Positions 14,154-23,171 of a stretch of 28,345 nucleotides of DNA are shown here, piece after piece; position 1 is the first letter of the stretch; every line of letters starts with the position of its first letter. The stretch is taken from the NCBI GenBank assembly GCA_958421655.1, contig CATZMG010000025.1, forward strand, positions 1 to 28,345, read 5' to 3'. This DNA comes from an uncultured Collinsella sp. (GTDB taxonomy: Bacteria; Actinomycetota; Coriobacteriia; Coriobacteriales; Coriobacteriaceae). A program made the translations under genes and the position numbers. The notes below the pieces were generated by a model. The model saw only the letters and a list, made by a program, of their open reading frames with translations, was not told the origin of the DNA and made no database searches.

Positions 14154-14837
14154 CTAGATTACGAAGAGGATCACCGCCATGAACTGGAAGATACTGCCGG
14201 CGAGCACCCACAGGTGAAACACGCTGTGCAGATAACGCACGTTTTTGGCGATGTAGAACGGCACGCCCGCGGTGTAGCACACGCCGCCGACAGCGAGCAG
14301 GGCAAGTGCCACGGGGTTGAGCAGCGACACGAGCTCGGGCAGCTTAAAGACGACGAGCCAGCCCATCAGCAGGTAGACCAGGCCGCTTACCCAGTGCGGT
14401 TGACGCTCGCGCATAAAGCACTCGAGGGCGATGCCGATAATGGCGATGGCCCATACGGCAAAGAACAGCGCAGGGCCGCCGTCGTTTGCGAGCGTGATAA
14501 GGCAAAACGGCGTATAGCTGCCCGCAATGAGCAGGTAGATGCAGCTGTGGTCGATGATGCGAAACACGCGCTTGGCGCGCGCGGGCTGAATCGCGTGGTA
14601 AAGCGTGGAGGCTAGGTATTCGAGGATAATGCTGACGCCATAGACAATCGCCGCGGCCATGTGGGCCGGGCCTCCGCCGCGCAGGGCGGCGAATACGATC
14701 AGGAGCACCAGGCCCGCGATACCCAGCAGGCAGCCGACACCATGGGTGACGGAGTTCATGATCTCCTCGCCCACCGTGTAGTGCGGAACGGCCGCGGCCT
14801 TAGGTCGCGGCTTGGAACTGTCGCTCGAATCGGACAT
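14154..14837 (-). CDS. Hemolysin III family membrane protein (PAQR fold)
   Basis: The 227-residue protein has about 7 hydrophobic helices and the family metal-site motifs: ASTLYHAI (Ser/His), IDHSCIYLLIAGSYTPF (Asp-His), and the C-terminal HSVFHLWV histidines. Eukaryotic relatives are adiponectin/progestin receptors with a zinc site and suspected ceramidase-like activity; bacterial members are linked to membrane homeostasis, and true hemolysis is rarely shown. The start is taken as ATG at 14837, with GGAGG 11 bases upstream; a TTG six codons earlier overlaps that site and is less likely. The gene precedes the CorC-like gene on the same strand with 113 bases and a hairpin between them. Confidence 0.92.
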   Translation of the reverse strand: MSDSSDSSKPRPKAAAVPHYTVGEEIMNSVTHGVGCLLGIAGLVLLIVFAALRGGGPAHMAAAIVYGVSIILEYLASTLYHAIQPARAKRVFRIIDHSCIYLLIAGSYTPFCLITLANDGGPALFFAVWAIAIIGIALECFMRERQPHWVSGLVYLLMGWLVVFKLPELVSLLNPVALALLAVGGVCYTAGVPFYIAKNVRYLHSVFHLWVLAGSIFQFMAVILFVI

Positions 14838-14944
14838 GCCGGTTACATCCTCCAACGTAAAGAGTTCTCAACACTATATCAAAGCGTCTAGGTACGTGCG
14901 AAATTTGCACCATACGTGACCCTTTGTTTACCCATTCTTTGTCT

Positions 14945-15003
14945 GTTGACGCATCAACGGCGAACGTCCATAATGCGCTTGCATTAAATGTTGATGTATT
15001 AAC
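14945..15003 (+). promoter_or_regulatory. Strong promoter with two operator-like dyads for the hydrolase gene
   Basis: TTGACG (14946-14951) and CATAAT (14969-14974) have the optimal 17-base spacing. Two related dyads bracket it: GTTGACGCATCAAC (14945-14958), covering the -35, and GTTGATGTATTAAC (14990-15003), just downstream of the start site. Their centres are 45 bases apart. The pattern fits repression by a dimeric TetR- or MarR-type factor, possibly by looping; no such regulator gene lies in the window. Confidence 0.65.
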
Positions 15004-15023
15004 ATCTTATAGGAAAGCTTCTT

Positions 15024-15989
15024 ATGTCTCAAAACGCACGTTCCCATCGAAAGCTCAAGATAGCCGGCGTCGTTGCGCTGGTGCTCGTTGTCGCGCTGCT
15101 GGGGTTTGCCGGCAACTTCTTGTTCGACTTTGCCCTGAATCCCCAAGCGCCCTACACCATGAAGATGATGCAGGACAGCAAGGACGCCGAAAAGGGCGAG
15201 CAGATGGACGCCGAGGAGGGCGAGGCACGGGCGTGGTTTAAGGAAAACCGCGAGAGCAGCAGCCTCACCGCGGACGACGGGACCGAGCTTGCCGCCTGGT
15301 ATTTTGCTGCGTCGGAGAGCACACACGACTACGCCGTCTGCCTGCATGGATATACCAACGAGCCCATCGGTATGGCCCGATACGTCAAGCGATTCCACGA
15401 CCGCGGCATGAACGTACTCGCACCCGCCGCCCGTACCCACGAGCGCTCCGGCGGCGACTATATCGGCATGGGCTGGCCCGAGCGCCTCGACATCGTCGCA
15501 TGGATCGAGCAAATCGTTCAGGCTGACCCCGAGGCGCGCATCCTGGTCTTTGGCGAGTCGATGGGTGCGGCAACCGCCATGAACGTCGCGGGGGAATCTC
15601 TGCCCGCAAACGTGAAATGCATTATCGAGGACTGCGGTTATACGAGTGTTTGGGACGAGTTTTCTCTGCAGCTCAAGGATGTGTTCGGCCTGCCCAGCTT
15701 TCCCTTGCTCGATGTAGCAAACTTGGTGTGCAACGTGCGCGCGGGCTACGACTTTCATAAGGCGAGCAGTGTGGAGCAACTCAAACATGCGACGGTTCCC
15801 ATGCTGTTTATCCACGGCGACCGGGACACCTTTGTGCCGTACAGCATGCTCGACCAAAACTACGACGCGTGCGCCAGCAAGGTTAAACAGAAGCTCACCA
15901 TCCATGGCGCCACCCATGCCAAGAGTGCGCAAGTTGACCCCGAGCTCTACTGGAACACAGTCGACAACTTCCTCGACGAGTATTTTTAG
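15024..15989 (+). CDS. Membrane-anchored alpha/beta hydrolase
   Basis: In these 321 residues a short basic start and one uncleaved hydrophobic helix (about 13-35) suggest anchoring with the catalytic domain outside the cytoplasm. The triad is visible: nucleophile Ser179 in FGESMGAA, Asp268 in HGDRDTFVP, and His298 in HGATHAKS. CLHGYTNEP gives the oxyanion loop. This is the arrangement of the serine aminopeptidase S33/BAAT-like hydrolases often annotated as alpha/beta hydrolases with unknown substrate (esters, peptides or bile-acid-like conjugates). The ATG at 15024 follows AGGAAAG. The gene is monocistronic, behind a well-formed promoter with two operator-like dyads, and ends at a bidirectional terminator. 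Tight regulation suggests an inducible detoxification or nutrient role; that is inference. Confidence 0.88.
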   Translation: MSQNARSHRKLKIAGVVALVLVVALLGFAGNFLFDFALNPQAPYTMKMMQDSKDAEKGEQMDAEEGEARAWFKENRESSSLTADDGTELAAWYFAASESTHDYAVCLHGYTNEPIGMARYVKRFHDRGMNVLAPAARTHERSGGDYIGMGWPERLDIVAWIEQIVQADPEARILVFGESMGAATAMNVAGESLPANVKCIIEDCGYTSVWDEFSLQLKDVFGLPSFPLLDVANLVCNVRAGYDFHKASSVEQLKHATVPMLFIHGDRDTFVPYSMLDQNYDACASKVKQKLTIHGATHAKSAQVDPELYWNTVDNFLDEYF

Positions 15990-16035
15990 GCAAATAGGAC
16001 GGTTTACCAGTCTATCTGACCCCTTAGCACTTCCA

Positions 16036-16074
16036 AAAAGCCGCCCGCGGGCACTGTGCTCACGGGCGGCTTTT
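16036..16074. terminator. Bidirectional terminator between convergent genes
   Basis: AAAAGCCGCCCG (16036-16047) and CGGGCGGCTTTT (16063-16074) form a perfect 12-bp stem with A-tracts and T-tracts on the correct sides for both strands. It serves the hydrolase gene (plus) and the DUF362 gene (minus). Confidence 0.9.
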
Positions 16075-16121
16075 GCTAACGCTGCGCTACAAAAACGCTT
16101 GATTTGTCCAATAGCTAGACG

Positions 16122-17318
16122 CTACTTGACCTCGATGAGCTCGTACTTGCTCGTGCCCAGGCCGATCTTCTCGGCATGCGCGATGCACACGCGCCAGTCG
16201 GTGTCGGGATGCGTGATGCAGAAGGGATCCTTGGCCTGCTCGCCCTCCAGATGCTCGTGGTTGTGCTCCATCTTGGCCGCGCTATCGGTGAGCTCGGTGT
16301 TGGGCAGCGGCTCGGATGCCATGACGGCATCGGCGCAGGCCTGGTCGATGGCGACCGGGTCGAAGCTCGCGAACATGCCGATGTCGTTGACGATAGGCGT
16401 ATCGTTTTCGGGATGGCAGTCGCAGTTGGGACTGATGTCCATGGCAAGCGAGATGTGGAAGCTCGGGCGGCCGTCGACAACGGCCTTTGTATACTCGGCG
16501 ATCTTGCAGTTGAGCACGTCGGCCGCGGCGTCATAGCCGGGCTTGATGCAGTCCTGGTTGCATGCCGCAATGCAGCGTCCGCAGCCCACGCAGCGATCGT
16601 GGTCGATGGTGGCCACGTGCACCGTGCGAGTAGCGCCGCTGGCAAGCTCGCGCTCGCGGGTGTCGTTGAACGAGACAGCGTCGTGCGCGCAGATCTTTTC
16701 GCAGGCATGGCAGCCAACACAGTGCTCGGTCGCGACGTTCGGCTTGCCGGCGGCATGCTGCTCCATCTTGCCGGCGCGGCTGCCGCCACCCATACCCAGG
16801 TTCTTCATGGCGCCGCCAAAGCCGGCCTGCTCATGACCCTTAAAGTGGGTGAGGCTGATCACGATATCGGCATCCATGAGCGCCTGACCGATCTTGGCCT
16901 CGTGCACGTACTCGCCGCCCTCGACCGGGACGAGCGCCTCGTCGGTGCCCTTGAGGCCGTCGGCGATGATGATCTGGCAACCCGTGGCATACGGGGTAAA
17001 GCCGTTCTGGTAGGCGGTGTCGATGTGCTCGAGCGCGTTTTTGCGGCTACCCACATAGAGCGTATTGCAGTCAGTGAGGAAGGGCTTGCCGCCCAGCTCC
17101 TTCACCACGTCCGCGACGGCGCGGGCGTAGTTGGGGCGCAAAAAGCTCAGGTTGCCCAGCTCGCCAAAGTGAATCTTGATGGCGACGAACTTGTTCTCAA
17201 AGTCGATCTGCTCAATACCGGCGTGACGAATGAGGCGCTTGAGCTTGTCGAGCTGGCTCTCGCGAGCATGCGTGCGCAGGTTGGTGAAGTACACCTTAGC
17301 GGGTGCAGTTGCGGTCAT
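16122..17318 (-). CDS. DUF362 protein with two [4Fe-4S] ferredoxin motifs
   Basis: The N-terminal about 190 residues are the DUF362 fold (FVAIKIHFGELGNLSFLRP, SLTHFKGHEQAGFGGAMKNLGMGGGSRAGK split by short loops). In the middle sit two cubane cluster motifs: CVGCHACEKIC and CVGCGRCIAACNQDC. The C-terminal part returns to DUF362 (SLAMDISPNCDCHPENDTPIVNDIGMFASFDPVAIDQA). The protein has 398 residues, the usual length for fused members. It is cytoplasmic. The family is widespread in anaerobes; the substrate and electron partner are unknown, so an electron-transfer role is as far as sequence supports. The ATG at 17318 has GAGGGG 8 bases upstream. The gene appears monocistronic and ends at the bidirectional terminator. 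Confidence 0.9.
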   Translation of the reverse strand: MTATAPAKVYFTNLRTHARESQLDKLKRLIRHAGIEQIDFENKFVAIKIHFGELGNLSFLRPNYARAVADVVKELGGKPFLTDCNTLYVGSRKNALEHIDTAYQNGFTPYATGCQIIIADGLKGTDEALVPVEGGEYVHEAKIGQALMDADIVISLTHFKGHEQAGFGGAMKNLGMGGGSRAGKMEQHAAGKPNVATEHCVGCHACEKICAHDAVSFNDTRERELASGATRTVHVATIDHDRCVGCGRCIAACNQDCIKPGYDAAADVLNCKIAEYTKAVVDGRPSFHISLAMDISPNCDCHPENDTPIVNDIGMFASFDPVAIDQACADAVMASEPLPNTELTDSAAKMEHNHEHLEGEQAKDPFCITHPDTDWRVCIAHAEKIGLGTSKYELIEVK

Positions 17319-17361
17319 AGATATATCCCCTCGGTCTATATGGCGTTACAGACATAAGAGG

Positions 17362-17392
17362 ATGGTACCAGTTAAAGCAGAGTTAAAGTCAA
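17362..17392 (-). promoter_or_regulatory. Candidate promoter with 11-bp-spaced direct repeats for the DUF362 gene
   Basis: On the minus strand TTGACT (17392-17387) and TACCAT (17367-17362) are 19 bases apart, too long for an unaided promoter. The space holds TTAACT twice (17386-17381 and 17375-17370), one helical turn apart. This looks like an OmpR/PhoP-type direct-repeat box or a MerR-type long-spacer promoter; both are inference. Confidence 0.35.
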
Positions 17393-17402
17393 GTACGGCA
17401 CC

Positions 17403-17531
17403 TAGTCATTGGGGACGTTCTTAAATGACTAGTCGCAAGGGACACTCTTTCGCCACCCGGCAGTTGGGGACAGTCCCCAAGTGCCGGCAGGAAAGGAACG
17501 TCCCCGAAGGCCGGCATATAGGGACAGTCCT
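17403..17531 (+). repeat. Cluster of GGGAC-type dispersed repeats
   Basis: The cluster contains the 29-base unit identical to 9012-9040 (17403-17431), AGGGACACTC (17438-17447), the perfect palindrome TTGGGGACAGTCCCCAA (17464-17480), GGAACGTCCCC near 17496, and GGGACAGTCC (17522-17530 region), with GCCGGC palindromes between. It lies inside the 401-base gap 17319-17719. No transposase is present. Confidence 0.8.
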
Positions 17532-17650
17532 TGCCAACCCGACCGGCAGACCGGCGAATCATCGGCATCTGGTAAGAGGGACGCGCCGTCACGTTTGTGG
17601 CGGCGCGCCTTGGTTTGGCGGCGCGTTCTGGCGTGGCCACAATCTGGTTT

Positions 17651-17704
17651 GATGGCGTGCCCTGGCGTGACGGCGTTGACGGCGTGCCCTGGCGTGACGG
17701 AGCG
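17651..17704 (+). repeat. Two tandem 27-nt units
   Basis: 17651-17677 and 17678-17704 share GGCGTGCCCTGGCGTGACGG and differ at only a few other bases. A shorter decayed copy follows at about 17702-17717, and related CTGGCGTGG pieces precede. The unit length is a multiple of three, but no credible gene covers it; it lies just past the methyltransferase 3' end. Confidence 0.7.
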
Positions 17705-17719
17705 TCCTGGCGCGGACCG

Positions 17720-18364
17720 CTAGCCCTTTCGCGCGACCAGATGCGCGCGGAATCCCTTCTGTGCCTCGAGCTTGAGCGGGGTGAGCCCGGATTCCTCGAC
17801 GAGCGCGCGTAGCTCGGACAGCTTGAGGATGCGCACGTCGCCATGGCCCAAGAGGCGTGCCAGCGGTAGCTCGATGTTGTTCATGAGCCAGACCGCGACA
17901 TCGTTCGAGGTGTAGTCGCGAAGGACCAGTCGCCCGCCGGGCCGAAGGACGCGCGCCACCTCGGCGAAAAACCTCTCCGGATGCGGGTAGTGGTGGAAGC
18001 TGTTGGAGCAGAGCACGGCGTCGAAGCTCTGGGGCTCAAAGGGCAGTGCCTCCGCGTCTCCGACGACAAAGCTGACGTTATCGAGCTGCTTTGCCCGGGC
18101 GACGTCGATCATCCCGGGTGTGAGGTCGAGTCCAGTCAAGCGCTTGCTGGGGTACCGGGCGTGGAGCAGTTCTAGGACGGCTCCGGTTCCACAGCCCACG
18201 TCGAGCGCGTCCTCGAACGGTTCGAGCTCAAGCTCCTCGAGCATTTGCGGATAGTCGTCCTTGCACATCTCGTAAATGCCGGCATGGCCGGATTCGTAGA
18301 CCTTTGCCGCCTCGGTGAACTCCTTGATGGAGAGCTGCTTGAGCTCCTCTGCCGATCTGGCCAT
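17720..18364 (-). CDS. Class I SAM-dependent methyltransferase
   Basis: The 214-residue protein has the Rossmann-type order: motif I ALDVGCGTGAVLELL (about residues 53-67), the acidic GLDLTPGMIDVARAK, VVGDAEALPF (motif II region), VLCSNSFHHYPHPERFFAE, and LRPGGRLVLRDYT (motif III). This matches the Methyltransf_11/UbiE-like group acting on small molecules; the substrate is unknown. The reading frame extends to 18715, but the ATG at 18364 with AGGAG 4-5 bases before it is clearly the start. A terminator hairpin of the upstream ABC gene (18438-18467) precedes it, so it is probably transcribed separately. Downstream DNA is repeat-rich and non-coding. Confidence 0.9.
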   Translation of the reverse strand: MARSAEELKQLSIKEFTEAAKVYESGHAGIYEMCKDDYPQMLEELELEPFEDALDVGCGTGAVLELLHARYPSKRLTGLDLTPGMIDVARAKQLDNVSFVVGDAEALPFEPQSFDAVLCSNSFHHYPHPERFFAEVARVLRPGGRLVLRDYTSNDVAVWLMNNIELPLARLLGHGDVRILKLSELRALVEESGLTPLKLEAQKGFRAHLVARKG

Positions 18365-18437
18365 GGGTCTCCTTCTGTTCGGGGAAGTCTGACGTTGCGC
18401 GCGTTTGCCCACGTCGGGCCTGGCGGGCAAATAACGC

Positions 18438-18467
18438 GGGGGCACCCTTCCTTCGGTTCGTGCCCCC
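18438..18467 (-). terminator. Hairpin after the FtsX-type permease gene
   Basis: GGGGGCAC (18438-18445) pairs with GTGCCCCC (18460-18467) around a 14-base loop, 17 bases after the permease stop. The following minus-strand sequence GCGTTATTTG is only weakly T-rich. Confidence 0.65.
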
Positions 18468-18483
18468 ACGTGCGGGCGGTTCT

Positions 18484-21150
18484 CTATTCCTGGACCTTCA
18501 GCGCCTCGGAGAGGCTCACGCGCTTGATGGAGCGCGTGTGCAGCAGCGCCACGACCAGGTAGGTCACAAAGCCAATGCCCACGCACGCCGCCATGGACCA
18601 AGCGGGCACGTAGATCTCGATATTGCCGTTGTAGGCGAGCAGCATCGAGCGGAAGATGGCCGTGAGCGAGCCAATAATGACCGGCAGGCTCAGCACGAGC
18701 GACGCCGCCACGCACAGCGTGATCGAGCGGATGTACAGATGCGAGATCTCGCTATCGCGATAGCCAAAGACTTTCATGTAGCTGATCGAACGGGCGCTGT
18801 GGTCGATCACCGCCTTGGTCAGCAGGTACATAAACAGCAGGAAGATAAACACCGCGAGCCCGATCATCATGCCGATCATTTTGCTCATCATGCCGATGAA
18901 CTGGTCGCCCACGGCACGCATGTCGTCGGGCGTGGTGTCGCCGGCAAAGTAGCGCGCGTCGAGGTCGAGCTTCTCGTCGCTCACATAGCCGTTAAAGTAG
19001 GCGGCGTCGTTGTCGAACAGTTCGTTAAAGTCGTCGATACTCATATAGATATTCATGTCCGACTTAGAGCCCCAGGCACAGTCCTTGCCCGCGTACTCAA
19101 GGGAATAATGCTCCCCCTCGTACTTGTCGATGAGCGTGACCTTCTGGCCCTCGCTCCAGCCAAACTTGTCGAGCAGGCCGCTGCCAAAGACGACGCGCCC
19201 ATCGCCAACGTTGAGGTCTTTCCAATAGCGCGAATCGGGCGAGATGCCGTAGACGGAAATCGTCTCCTCGCCATTACCATCGCCGCGGTCGTATTGCAGC
19301 TGGTAAACAGCATATTTCTCGGTCTGCGCAATCTTATCTGCACCGTTATCGGTCGTGTTAACCGGGTGAATGTCGTCGTTGTCAGTGTCGATCTTAGAGG
19401 CCTTGTCGATCAGGTCGATAGCCTCGTCGCGGTCGCAGCCGAGGGCATCGGCAAGGTCATCGAGGCGCGCATAAAGCGCATCCTTCTTGTCCTGGACGTT
19501 TGCAAGCGCATCCTGCGCCGCAGTCAGGCTCTCGGCAGACGGAGATGCGGTCGCGGCATCGGCTGCCGCCCGCGCCGCATCGGCCGCGTCGTCAAGCTCG
19601 TCATCGGCATCCTGGGCGGCGGAAAGCAGCGCGCCGTCAACCGACTGCAAGCGCTCGAGTGCCGACCACTGCTCGCGCTCCTCGGCAGTACCCTCGAGCT
19701 CCAGCGGCGCCTTGAGCGTGTACTGGTGCTCGGCGACCAGGCCTGTCTCGAGGTTGCCCGCATAGTGCGTCATCGTGGGCAGGATCGCCAGGCCAAAGAG
19801 CAGCAGCAGCGACGCAAACGCAATGCCCACGAAGAGCGTGGCGAAGTTGCCTAGGTTGCGCAGGAAGATACGCAGGCGGAAGCGGGAAACAAAACCCATG
19901 CGCTCCGGCAGCTGCAAGCCGCGCTTGGTGCCCGATTTGCCACTCGCCTCGTGACGAAGGAACTGCAACGGCGTCTTGCCCATCTTGCGAAGCAGACCCA
20001 CCAGCGTGATGAGGATGAGCGCGGCGGCGGGAACCACGGCGCACTTCACAAAGATCTCCCAGCTCCAGTACACCTGGAAGGGCGGCAGGCTGTACGATCC
20101 GTAATAGAGGCTGCGCATGGGCTCGGTAAAGAACACAACGCCGAGTGCAGTGCCCAAAAGCGCCGCGACCACGCCCACGATGGCGGGAAGTGCCAGGTAG
20201 TGCAGCACGATCTCGCGTCGACGATAACCGCTGGCGAGCAGCGTGCCGATGATGGCGCTCTCCTCCTCGATGGTGGCGTCGGTAAGGACCACAAAGACGA
20301 ACGCCATGATCACGATGATGATGTCGAGCAGCGTCATCCACATCATAGAGTCGCCGTCCACGTCATCGCGCGCATAGCCAATGCCCTGATTGGAATCGGC
20401 GTCGATCAGATCATCCACGCGCGCATCGGCGTCGGTCAGTGCCTCGACCATATCTTGCTCGGCGTCGATGCGGTCCGCGGTGGGGAGGTCGCGATCGGTA
20501 AAGGTGAAGGAGTAGGTGTAGGCGGGTGCGCCGCCGGCATCTTCGAGCGCGGCAAAGCCGGCATCGGTGACCTCGGCCACGCCGTACGTGATGGTGTTCA
20601 CCGTAAAGTCCGAATTGTTGAGGAACAGCGCCTGGCTATCGGGCTGGGTCATGATGCCGCAGATGGTGTAGGTGCGACCCTCGAGCTCAACCTTATCGCC
20701 CACGGCGAGGTCGTTGTTGGTGGCAAAGACGCGGTCGATGGCCACCTCATCGTCCGTCTTGGGCTCCTTGCCCTCACAGTAGGACGCGATATCGACCTTG
20801 GTGCGGTGCGCATAGGTGCGCAGCGTGCGCTTGGTGCCGTCGTCGCCGGCGGTCTTTTTGATGATGGCGTCGATGGAGAAATTCTTGTAGAGCGTAACGC
20901 CGCCGACGTCGCCGGCTGCATCCTCGGCCGCCTTGAGCTGGTCTTTGGTGGCCTCGAAGGAGGTGGTCACGCGGCCGTCCTCAATCGTGTACGCATCGCG
21001 CATGTCGTCGATAAGGCAGCCGATGGAATGCGCTGCGAGCAAAAAGCCCGAGGTGAGAGCGATGCTTCCGCACATAAGCAAAAAGATGCCCAGGTACTTG
21101 CCGATATTGCGGCGCAGCTCGCGCGGGAGACGTTTTGCGAGAGGTGTCAT
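18484..21150 (-). CDS. FtsX/MacB-type ABC transporter permease, large
   Basis: The 888-residue protein has one N-terminal helix (about 20-40, NIGKYLGIFLLMCGSIALTS), a large extracellular domain, a first FtsX membrane block (about 280-440, with ESAIIGTLLASGYRRREIVLHY), a second extracellular part containing an Ala/Asp-rich coiled coil (about 500-570), and a C-terminal FtsX block (about 745-888, with SYMKVFGYRDSEISHLY and SLSEALKVQE). This two-block layout is that of BceB/YknZ-like or lipoprotein/peptide-handling permeases. With the ATPase encoded directly upstream (8 bases apart) it forms a complete transporter. The ATG at 21150 follows AGGCGG; a TTG 15 bases earlier overlaps the ATPase stop and is less likely. 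No two-component genes adjoin, so a BceAB-type sensor role is not supported; substrate unknown. Confidence 0.88.
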   Translation of the reverse strand: MTPLAKRLPRELRRNIGKYLGIFLLMCGSIALTSGFLLAAHSIGCLIDDMRDAYTIEDGRVTTSFEATKDQLKAAEDAAGDVGGVTLYKNFSIDAIIKKTAGDDGTKRTLRTYAHRTKVDIASYCEGKEPKTDDEVAIDRVFATNNDLAVGDKVELEGRTYTICGIMTQPDSQALFLNNSDFTVNTITYGVAEVTDAGFAALEDAGGAPAYTYSFTFTDRDLPTADRIDAEQDMVEALTDADARVDDLIDADSNQGIGYARDDVDGDSMMWMTLLDIIIVIMAFVFVVLTDATIEEESAIIGTLLASGYRRREIVLHYLALPAIVGVVAALLGTALGVVFFTEPMRSLYYGSYSLPPFQVYWSWEIFVKCAVVPAAALILITLVGLLRKMGKTPLQFLRHEASGKSGTKRGLQLPERMGFVSRFRLRIFLRNLGNFATLFVGIAFASLLLLFGLAILPTMTHYAGNLETGLVAEHQYTLKAPLELEGTAEEREQWSALERLQSVDGALLSAAQDADDELDDAADAARAAADAATASPSAESLTAAQDALANVQDKKDALYARLDDLADALGCDRDEAIDLIDKASKIDTDNDDIHPVNTTDNGADKIAQTEKYAVYQLQYDRGDGNGEETISVYGISPDSRYWKDLNVGDGRVVFGSGLLDKFGWSEGQKVTLIDKYEGEHYSLEYAGKDCAWGSKSDMNIYMSIDDFNELFDNDAAYFNGYVSDEKLDLDARYFAGDTTPDDMRAVGDQFIGMMSKMIGMMIGLAVFIFLLFMYLLTKAVIDHSARSISYMKVFGYRDSEISHLYIRSITLCVAASLVLSLPVIIGSLTAIFRSMLLAYNGNIEIYVPAWSMAACVGIGFVTYLVVALLHTRSIKRVSLSEALKVQE

Positions 21151-21158
21151 GGCGCCGC

Positions 21159-21872
<714 letters not shown>

Positions 21873-21895
21873 GGTATCCCCCATTGTTAGCCTCG

Positions 21896-21919
21896 TACTA
21901 CTTTATGAACGTAATAGTA
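21896..21919. promoter_or_regulatory. Weak dyad upstream of the MacB-type operon
   Basis: TACTA (21896-21900) and TAGTA (21915-21919) are inverted, with partial matches inside (CTTTA against TAAT). It sits 24 bases before the ATPase start, in an AT-rich 93-base gap, where a repressor site would be expected. The arms are short and chance is possible. Confidence 0.25.
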
Positions 21920-21965
21920 AACCTTGGCGAACTATTTTGGGGCGAGGTCTAGGATTTATTTCAGA

Positions 21966-23171
21966 CTAGGCGCGGGATTTGGCGCGTGAGAGGGCCAGGC
22001 CTACGGCGGCAATGGCGGCGGCGAAGAGCACGGTGACGCCCAGGTCGCAGGCGATGTCGCCCAACACGGTGGACGTCAGATCCGAAGCGAGCGCCTTGCC
22101 GATCGCGTCGTTCACCCAAAACGTCGGCACAAAATGCGCCACGGTCTGCACGGCCGAACCCATGAGCGACAGCGGCATCCAGGCGCCGCCCAAAAACGTC
22201 ATGAGCATGCCGAGTAAGTTGCCCACGCCGTTGAGCAGCTCCTCGCGCGCGCCCAGGCTCGACAACGCAAAGCCAACGGCCAGCGGCGTGCACGCCAGGG
22301 CAAACGTTGCCGCCAGCGCCAGGCACACGCGACCCACGCCAACCTCGGCGACCGCGCCGGCAAAGCCCACGACACCCATCATGCTCGACACAAACCAGAT
22401 GCAGACGGTGATCACAGCGGCGGCAGCAAACACGGCAAGCGAACGCTGGCGCTCGGAGACCGGACCGGCCTCCATGCGGCGTACGCGCTCGGGCTCGTTC
22501 ATGCCCGAGAACACCAGTCCCACCGACACGATGACCGACGAGATAATCGCGTACGCGCCAAAGTTGAAGTACGACTCGAGCGTGGCGGCGGCAGTCGAGT
22601 CAACCTTGACCTGCTCGACCTCGACCTTGGCGCGCTTCGCGGCGGCATGCTCGGCCGCCTTGGCAACATCGCCGTTGGGGGCAGCGGGCTCAAGTGCGGC
22701 CGCAGTGCCCGCGAGCGAGATCCAGCGCGAGGCCTCGGCAGACGAAAGCGCCGCCGCCATGGTGCCGGCGCCGTAGGTCACATCAAGCCTGGGCAGGGAC
22801 TCCCCCGCGCGGGCGGCTGCAACGAGGTCGTCCTCAAACCCCTCTGGGATAAAGAACACGCAGTCGGCGCTGCCCTTGGCGCTGTTGCTCTTGGAGAGCG
22901 CGTCCGCAAGGTCGTATGTGTCGTCACCAACGCCCGTGACCAGCTCAAAGCGCGAACCCAGATGCTTGGTAAGCGCACGCGAAAGGTCGCTGTCGTCGCG
23001 GTCGACCACGATCACGTTGGCGTCGTAGGGCTTATACTCGGTGAGCTGCGACGAGTTCCAGCTCACCGATGCCGCGATAAACACACCCATGAGCGAGATG
23101 AACACCGTATAGATAAGCAGATAGAGCGGGTGTGCGAGCGCCATGCGAAGCGCGGTCTTAAAGGTGCTCAT
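21966..23171 (-). CDS. ABC-2 type permease, second subunit
   Basis: The 401-residue protein has one N-terminal helix (about 12-32, HPLYLLIYTVFISLMGVFIA), a long extracytoplasmic domain (about 33-205), and five or six C-terminal helices. This is the YhgE/YfiN-like ABC-2 layout of drug and peptide exporters. The ATG at 23171 has AGGAG 7 bases upstream and overlaps the end of the first permease gene by 14 bases, so the two are coupled and very likely form a heterodimer. With the ATPase it resembles LnrLMN of Bacillus subtilis, which exports linearmycin. The exported compound here is unknown. The C-terminus is Arg/Ser-rich and ends without extra domains. Confidence 0.88.
   Translation of the reverse strand: MSTFKTALRMALAHPLYLLIYTVFISLMGVFIAASVSWNSSQLTEYKPYDANVIVVDRDDSDLSRALTKHLGSRFELVTGVGDDTYDLADALSKSNSAKGSADCVFFIPEGFEDDLVAAARAGESLPRLDVTYGAGTMAAALSSAEASRWISLAGTAAALEPAAPNGDVAKAAEHAAAKRAKVEVEQVKVDSTAAATLESYFNFGAYAIISSVIVSVGLVFSGMNEPERVRRMEAGPVSERQRSLAVFAAAAVITVCIWFVSSMMGVVGFAGAVAEVGVGRVCLALAATFALACTPLAVGFALSSLGAREELLNGVGNLLGMLMTFLGGAWMPLSLMGSAVQTVAHFVPTFWVNDAIGKALASDLTSTVLGDIACDLGVTVLFAAAIAAVGLALSRAKSRA

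Noticed and set aside
14041..14280. 80-residue N-terminal extension of the CorC-like protein
   Set aside because: It is Arg/Pro-rich, crosses a strong hairpin and overlaps the HlyIII gene on the same strand.
17651..17704. CRISPR array
   Set aside because: The two 27-base units are directly abutting, with no unique spacer, and no cas gene is present.
17389..17844. Minus-strand frame with PSRQGTPS repeats
   Set aside because: It overlaps the methyltransferase 3' end in another frame, consists mostly of REP-like and tandem repeat DNA, and lacks a ribosome binding site.
18460..19854. Long plus-strand open frame opposite the FtsX-type permease (and similar ones at 19951-21300 and 23698-25365)
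   Set aside because: They mirror the codons of well-supported genes on the other strand and show no domain or ribosome binding site.
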